A stretch of 16,038 nucleotides of DNA. It comes from JBDTRY01 sp039931435 (GTDB taxonomy: Bacteria; Acidobacteriota; Thermoanaerobaculia; Gp7-AA8). Location of the stretch: NCBI GenBank assembly GCA_039931435.1, contig JBDTRY010000066.1:1-16038 (forward strand). Reading direction: 5' to 3'. Within the stretch, counting starts at the first letter, position 1; every line of letters starts with the position of its first letter. Of the stretch, positions 12,124 through 16,038 are shown one piece after another. Made by a program: the position numbers and the translations under genes. The notes under the pieces were generated by a model. The model made no database searches. It was not told the DNA's origin and saw only the letters and a program-made list of their open reading frames with translations.

Positions 12124-14268
12124 TTGACACGTCGAATGCTGATCAATGCGCAGAAGCCGGAAGAGCTGCGCATCGCCATTACCAACGGTGCCGAGCTGGA
12201 AGATTTTCAGATCGAGTCGACCGAGCAGGGCATGACCCGAGGAAACATCTACCGGGCCGTGGTAGCGAACGTCCAGCCCAGTCTCAACGCCGCCTTCGTG
12301 GATTACGGCGCCGAACGGCACGGGTTCCTCTCCATTCAGGATGTTGTACCTCAGGCCGCCCATCATCCCGGTGCAGGTTCGAGAAAAACCCGGATCGACA
12401 AACTTCTCGATCGCGGAAAAGAGATCATCGTCCAGGTGAACAAAGATCCTGAAGGGCAGAAAGGCGCAGGGTTGACCACGAACCTCAGCCTGGCCGGCCG
12501 CTACCTGGTCTTCACGCCATTCGACGACACGCGAGGCGTCTCCCGCAAAGTGGAAGACGACGAGTTGCGACAGAAGCTGAAAGAACAGGTAGCCAAGCTC
12601 AACGTCCCCGACGGCGGCGGTTTCATCGTACGCACGAACGCCATCGATCAGACGCAGGCCTCACTGAAGCGTGACTTCAGCGCCCTGATGCGGTTCTGGA
12701 AGCAGATCGAAAAAGACGCCGGGAGCGGGAAGGGACCGAAACTGCTCTACGGCGACCAGGATCTGGTCATCAAGTCCCTTCGCGATTACTTCGATACCTC
12801 GATCGAAGAAGTGCTCATCGACGACGCAGCCGCCTTCGAGAGAGCCGAGGCCTACGCCCGCTCCTTCATGCCGCGCGGAAAGGCGACGATCACTCTTTAT
12901 TCGGATCGCGTGCCGCTGTTCTCGAAATTCGGCCTCGACACCAGCATCGAACAGATTTATCAACGCACGGTGACGCTTCCCAGCGGCGGGTCGATCGTCA
13001 TCGATCGCACCGAAGCGCTCGTGGCCATCGACGTCAACTCCGGAAGGGCCCGAGCCAGCAGTCAGGAAGACACGGCTTTGAAAACTAACCTCGAGGCGGC
13101 GACGGAGGTGGCCCGGCAGCTTCGCCTCAGAGACATCGGCGGGCTGATCGTCGTCGACTTCATCGACATGCGCGGGGCGAAGAACGACGCCGCCGTGGAG
13201 CGAACACTGCGCGATGCCATGAAGCCGGACAAGGCGCGATCCAGCGTTGGTCGCATCAGCGACAACGGCCTGCTGGAGATCAACCGGCAGCGCATTCGAC
13301 AGGCGCTTTCCCTTCGCACGCATCGCGCCTGTCCCACTTGCGAAGGAACAGGGAGGATCGCCAGCCCTGAAATGGTTGGACTGAATCTGCTGCGCCGCAT
13401 CGAGGCGCAGGCCAGCACGCGCCCCATCAGAAAAGTACGAATCGAGCTGCACCCGGAGCTCGCCGACGCCTTTCAAAACACACGACGGCGAGAAATCGCC
13501 GCGCTCGAACAGGAATTCGACCTCAACATCGAAGTGATCGCCTCGAGCAGCCTTCACAGGCCCGAGCAGGAGATCGAATGGTTTGTGCGGCCTGACACCC
13601 AGCCGAAATCCGTTCCGGAGTTGCAGCAATCGAAACCCTCGGCGGCCAACGGAGCGGAGCCCATTGCCATCGACGGCAAACGCCCAAGAAAAAGACGCCG
13701 CCGCAAACACAAGGGCGACCATCCTCCCGACCAGCACTCTCAAATACACGAAGAAATGCCTCGGGTGGATTCCGCGGGAACAATCACCGAAGAAACGGCC
13801 TGGGTCTGGCTATCCGACGACGCTTCGGACCATGACGCCCAGATGGAACTCGAAACTGATCCGGGAGCGGAGGCCGGAGCAACTGTGGAGTCACCTTTCG
13901 AGCTCGCCCCGGAGCACGTTTCGCTGCCGCATTCCGGTGAAGCCCCTGCCAGCGGAGAGGTCCGCAAGGGCCGGAAGCGCAGGCGACGCAAGAAGAAGCC
14001 TGCTCAGCCCGGGACTGCAGCGGCAGCACTCGCCGACGAAGCGGCACCGGCCGAACCTTCCGGGGACCAGCCGGAAGATCTCGACGAGGATTCGGTATTG
14101 GAATTGACCCCCGAGCCGATCGATGGTGAGCCTCACAGCGAGGACGCCGATGGCCCGGATGCCGCAGCGGGACCTGTGCGGCGCCCTCGACGCCGCTACC
14201 GGCGTCGCGGCCGTCGACCGGCAACTGCCACGACCGAATCTCCGGAGCCGCCGAGCGAAGGCAGCTGA
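12124..14268 (+). CDS. rne: Ribonuclease E/G with arginine-rich C-terminal tail
   Basis: A 714-residue Rne/Rng endoribonuclease that cuts single-stranded AU-rich RNA in mRNA decay and rRNA/tRNA processing. With the TTG start the protein begins MTRRMLINAQKPEELRIA, matching E. coli RNase E (MKRMLINA...). The S1 region includes AAFVDYGAERHGFL (56-69). In the DNase I-like domain, Asp303 in VAIDVNSGR and Asp345 in IVVDFIDMR are the expected Mg ligands. CPTC (403-406) is the Zn-link that joins subunits. Residues ~490-714 form a low-complexity tail with three basic patches (KRPRKRRRRKHK at 519-530, RKGRKRRRRKKK at 615-626, RRPRRRYRRRGRR at 686-698) separated by acidic, Pro/Ala-rich spacers. Such tails bind RNA and degradosome partners. 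The gene ends at a shared bidirectional hairpin. Confidence 0.95.
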   Translation: MTRRMLINAQKPEELRIAITNGAELEDFQIESTEQGMTRGNIYRAVVANVQPSLNAAFVDYGAERHGFLSIQDVVPQAAHHPGAGSRKTRIDKLLDRGKEIIVQVNKDPEGQKGAGLTTNLSLAGRYLVFTPFDDTRGVSRKVEDDELRQKLKEQVAKLNVPDGGGFIVRTNAIDQTQASLKRDFSALMRFWKQIEKDAGSGKGPKLLYGDQDLVIKSLRDYFDTSIEEVLIDDAAAFERAEAYARSFMPRGKATITLYSDRVPLFSKFGLDTSIEQIYQRTVTLPSGGSIVIDRTEALVAIDVNSGRARASSQEDTALKTNLEAATEVARQLRLRDIGGLIVVDFIDMRGAKNDAAVERTLRDAMKPDKARSSVGRISDNGLLEINRQRIRQALSLRTHRACPTCEGTGRIASPEMVGLNLLRRIEAQASTRPIRKVRIELHPELADAFQNTRRREIAALEQEFDLNIEVIASSSLHRPEQEIEWFVRPDTQPKSVPELQQSKPSAANGAEPIAIDGKRPRKRRRRKHKGDHPPDQHSQIHEEMPRVDSAGTITEETAWVWLSDDASDHDAQMELETDPGAEAGATVESPFELAPEHVSLPHSGEAPASGEVRKGRKRRRRKKKPAQPGTAAAALADEAAPAEPSGDQPEDLDEDSVLELTPEPIDGEPHSEDADGPDAAAGPVRRPRRRYRRRGRRPATATTESPEPPSEGS

Positions 14269-14281
14269 GTTCCGTGAACAC

Positions 14282-14314
14282 AAAAAAGCCGGGCCCAGAA
14301 GGCCCGGCTTTCTG
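14282..14314. terminator. Bidirectional hairpin terminator
   Basis: A perfect 10-bp stem AAGCCGGGCC/GGCCCGGCTT (14286-14295 with 14301-14310) has a CAGAA loop. On the minus strand it is followed by six U (14287-14282), a strong intrinsic terminator for the thioredoxin-like gene ending at 14342. For the plus-strand ribonuclease the tail is only CTTTCTG, so it is weaker in that direction. Confidence 0.85.
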
Positions 14315-14341
14315 TTCATGAATGCATGAATGGGTGACGGG

Positions 14342-15412
14342 TTACTTGCCCGATTTCCGGCTCAGTTCCTCGTCGACGATTTTGGCAATGTCGTCATACG
14401 GTGCTGCGCCCGAGAGATAGCGCCCGTTGATGAAGAGGGTGGGAGTACCGCTGACACCGGCAACCGAACCTGCCTGAGCGTCTTTCTTCACCTGATCCGC
14501 ATACTTGCTCGACTCCAGGCACTGCTGGAACTGATCCTTGTTCATTCCCAGATCGGCGGCCTTGGTTACGAGGTCGGCGGGTTTGAGTTGATTCTGATTC
14601 TTGAACATGGCGTCATGCAGGGCCCAGAATTTTCCCTGGTCGTTGGCACAGAGCGATGCTTCGGCTGCTTTTTGAGCATCGGCGTGGATGGACAGAGGGA
14701 ACTGGCGGAACACCAGCCGGACCTTGTCACCGTAGTGCTCCGTGACCTTGTCCAGTTCGGGAACAATACGGCCGCAGAACGGACACTGGAAGTCGGAAAA
14801 CTCCACGATCGTAACCGGAGCAGCCTGAGGACCCTTGGCCGGACCAACAGCCGCCACCTGCGCGCGCAGCGGTTCAACCATGAGAGCGATCTTGTGCTTT
14901 TTCTGCAGCACGTCGTAATACTTCTCGAAGGCTCCGGCGCGATTCTGTTGCTCGAGGTACAACCGGATCTGGGGGGCAATCTGCTCTTTGGGCTGGCCGA
15001 TGCGAGCTTTGTTCGTCTCGTAAAACTTGTCGATGTCGGCATCTGTGACGGGATCCGCTTTGGCCTCTTTGAGCAGGTCGTCGGGCGACACTCCGCGGGT
15101 TTTGGCCTCGGCCTGGATCACCTGGTCCTGAACGTACTGCTCGACGGAGTTCTGAAGGACGTCGTGCTTGTTGCGTTCGTACTCGGACCGGCACTGATTG
15201 AACTGGGCATCGACGGCGTCGAACTGGTCTTTGGCCTTCGCCTGTACTTCGCTGCGTGTGACATTCTTGCCGTCGACGGTGGCGACGACGTCGGTTCCCT
15301 TTTCCTGGGCCGGCGCGGTGTTCTGCTGCGCGCAAGCAACCGAAGCGACAAAAGCGAGCGTGAGTGAGGCGAGCAGCAGCGGCTTTATCAGCCCTGGATT
15401 GCGATTATGCAT
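14342..15412 (-). CDS. Secreted SurA-like/DsbA-like thiol-disulfide oxidoreductase
   Basis: A 356-residue exported two-domain protein. Residues 1-28 are a signal peptide with probable ACA|Q cleavage; Cys27 does not sit in a canonical lipobox. Residues ~40-175 resemble the helical N-terminal chaperone part of SurA/PpiC-type proteins (VVATVDGKNVTRSEVQAK, then EQYVQDQVIQAEAKTRGVS). Residues ~195-350 are a DsbA-like thioredoxin fold: FSDFQCPFCGR carries the CPFC active site (Cys210, Cys213), RQFPLSIHADA follows, and SGTPTLFING holds cis-Pro324. Additional cysteines (74, 255, 298) could form a structural disulfide. The role is oxidative folding of envelope proteins, with the N-terminal domain perhaps holding clients. 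AAGGA about 9 nt upstream supports ATG 15412. A strong terminator follows the gene. Confidence 0.9.
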   Translation of the reverse strand: MHNRNPGLIKPLLLASLTLAFVASVACAQQNTAPAQEKGTDVVATVDGKNVTRSEVQAKAKDQFDAVDAQFNQCRSEYERNKHDVLQNSVEQYVQDQVIQAEAKTRGVSPDDLLKEAKADPVTDADIDKFYETNKARIGQPKEQIAPQIRLYLEQQNRAGAFEKYYDVLQKKHKIALMVEPLRAQVAAVGPAKGPQAAPVTIVEFSDFQCPFCGRIVPELDKVTEHYGDKVRLVFRQFPLSIHADAQKAAEASLCANDQGKFWALHDAMFKNQNQLKPADLVTKAADLGMNKDQFQQCLESSKYADQVKKDAQAGSVAGVSGTPTLFINGRYLSGAAPYDDIAKIVDEELSRKSGK

Positions 15413-15581
15413 TCGTGAATTCCTTTCCGATTAACGCGATCCGGCCAGGATGAGGACGATCCCGCGTGATTGTGACGTTCTAAACTGCCGCGGCGCTCAT
15501 TTTCTGCCCGGCCAGGCAAAAAAGGCGTTTTCATCGGAAGCAGGCGCCGGTGTGGCGTGAACGACACGACTTCCACCGGCG

Positions 15582-15630
15582 TGTCATCCTGAAGCGTCGA
15601 GCGAAGGATCTCTTCTACCTTCCCGGTTGC
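15582..15630 (-). repeat. 49 bp repeat, exact inverse of 11803-11851
   Basis: TGTCATCCTGAAGCGTCGAG, then CGAAGGATCTC, then TTCTACCTTCCCGGTTGC is the exact reverse complement of 11803-11851. A further shared 13-mer (CAGGCGCCGGTGT at 15541-15553, inverse at 11879-11891) lies at almost the same distance, 27 or 28 nt. The duplicated unit was therefore probably longer. Confidence 0.85.
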
Positions 15631-15765
15631 TACGACGACCCTGCAGCGCCCGGCCGTCACGTCGTGTGCAGAGTTGAGTTCGCTCGAGATCACGCGGGCA
15701 GCGGCACACGACGCGCCGGCCTTGAATGTCCCGAAGAGATTTCCAGGATTTTTTTGTACCGCGTT

Positions 15766-15814
15766 CACCGGGCTGACGCCCGGTGCTACGTGTCTGTCGC
15801 CGGCTGACGCCGGC
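15766..15814. repeat. Two tandem hairpins with TGAC loops
   Basis: CACCGGGC-TGAC-GCCCGGTG (15766-15785) and GCCGGC-TGAC-GCCGGC (15799-15814) are perfect stems sharing the same 4-nt loop, 13 nt apart. They follow a T7 run at 15750-15756. They resemble short dispersed hairpin repeats; no adjacent T-tract suggests a terminator. Confidence 0.6.
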
Positions 15815-15880
15815 TCCTATGCGGCTTGTAAGAAACTCACCGTAGCTATGTGACCTCGCCTTTGTCGAAGAATGAACACG

Positions 15881-16011
15881 CAATGCCTCGCAAACGCGTC
15901 ACCCCGAGCGGGAGCGAGGGGCCCCAGAAGGGTGGGTGGTAAGCGCCCCAGGGATCGTGCCCCCCGTCCACTGGGGTCCCTCGCTCTCGCTCGGGATGAC
16001 CGCGCTCATAG
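15881..16011 (-). repeat. 131 bp intergenic repeat, right copy of an inverted pair
   Basis: The inverse partner of 844-974, same length, gap-free, about 90% identical by eye. This copy keeps better internal symmetry: GGGAGCGAGGGGCCCC pairs with GGGGTCCCTCGCTCTCGC across the core. It may therefore be the less decayed version. Confidence 0.85.
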
Positions 16012-16038
16012 TTTCTTCTCTCTGGTTCAGCGTCCGCG

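Larger units (their letters stand above)
15413..16038. other. 626 bp repeat-rich region at the right edge, no gene
   Basis: No supported coding sequence. The first ~130 nt are the upstream region of the thioredoxin-like gene and contain an A6 run at 15519-15524. The rest holds the 49 bp repeat (15582-15630), two TGAC-loop hairpins (15766-15814) and the right copy of the 131 bp repeat (15881-16011). Any neighbouring gene starts beyond the window. Confidence 0.6.

Noticed and set aside
12661..13749. Long open frame on the minus strand inside the ribonuclease gene
   Set aside because: It is antisense to a clearly conserved RNase E/G coding sequence, has no recognisable domain, and is explained by GC-rich codon bias.
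14330..15367. 345-codon plus-strand frame over the thioredoxin-like gene
   Set aside because: It mirrors the DsbA-like gene, whose signal peptide, CPFC site and cis-Pro are all on the minus strand. The mirror shows no family features.
15413..16038. tRNA or other structured RNA gene in the right-hand gap
   Set aside because: No cloverleaf, TTCGA-type T-loop or CCA end was found. The hairpins present are explained by repeat families.

Overview
This is a 16 kb stretch of GC-rich bacterial chromosome with twelve protein genes, one of them cut by the left edge. I see no rRNA, tRNA, CRISPR array or transposase. The gene mix and the dense palindromic intergenic repeats suggest an uncultured Acidobacteriota-like organism. 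The mix includes a DUF2911-TPR secreted protein, a SurA-like/DsbA-like secreted oxidoreductase, an NfeD-slipin pair, a Ycf46-like AAA+ ATPase and a long-tailed RNase E/G. The taxon is an inference from gene content, not a demonstrated placement. All the genes look like chromosomal housekeeping or envelope functions, and no defence island or prophage is visible.

Layout. 1-807 (+) is the C-terminal part of a polytopic membrane protein resembling GT-C glycosyltransferases. 1104-3318 (-) is an nfeD-slipin operon (membrane serine protease plus its stomatin-like partner), ending in a probable terminator that overlaps the slipin stop codon. 3579-4313 (+) is an endonuclease/exonuclease/phosphatase-fold hydrolase whose 3' end overlaps the next gene tail to tail. 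4300-6122 (-) is a translationally coupled pair, a YciH/SUI1 (eIF1-like) protein followed by a Ycf46-like AAA+ ATPase. 6297-6737 (-) is a small PilZ protein, divergent from 6792-7646 (+), a TrmN6-like methyltransferase. 7701-9107 (+) is an LCAT-like alpha/beta hydrolase. 9112-10104 (-) is an AcuI/YhdH-type acryloyl-CoA reductase. 10512-11582 (-) is a secreted DUF2911-TPR protein. 12124-14268 (+) is ribonuclease E/G with an arginine-rich tail. 14342-15412 (-) is a SurA-like/DsbA-like thiol oxidoreductase, sharing a bidirectional hairpin terminator with the ribonuclease.

The intergenic DNA is the least ordinary part. At least four repeat families lie in the gaps and avoid the reading frames. 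(1) Three copies of a ~110 bp REPIN-like element: two inverted REP-type hairpins, most preceded by the GTAG tetranucleotide typical of RAYT-mobilised REPs. (2) A 131 bp element present as an inverted pair near the two window ends, 844-974 and 15881-16011. (3) The GTCATCCTGAG...GGATCTC family, with a 49 bp perfect inverted pair at 11803-11851 and 15582-15630. (4) Two tandem hairpins with TGAC loops. At 10157-10464 the families are nested: a 200 bp element with 15-nt inverted ends splits a GTCATCC repeat and itself carries a REPIN.

The most interesting candidates are this nested repeat system and the ATGA-coupled YciH plus Ycf46-like ATPase pair, which joins an initiation-factor-like protein to an AAA+ remodeller of poorly known role.
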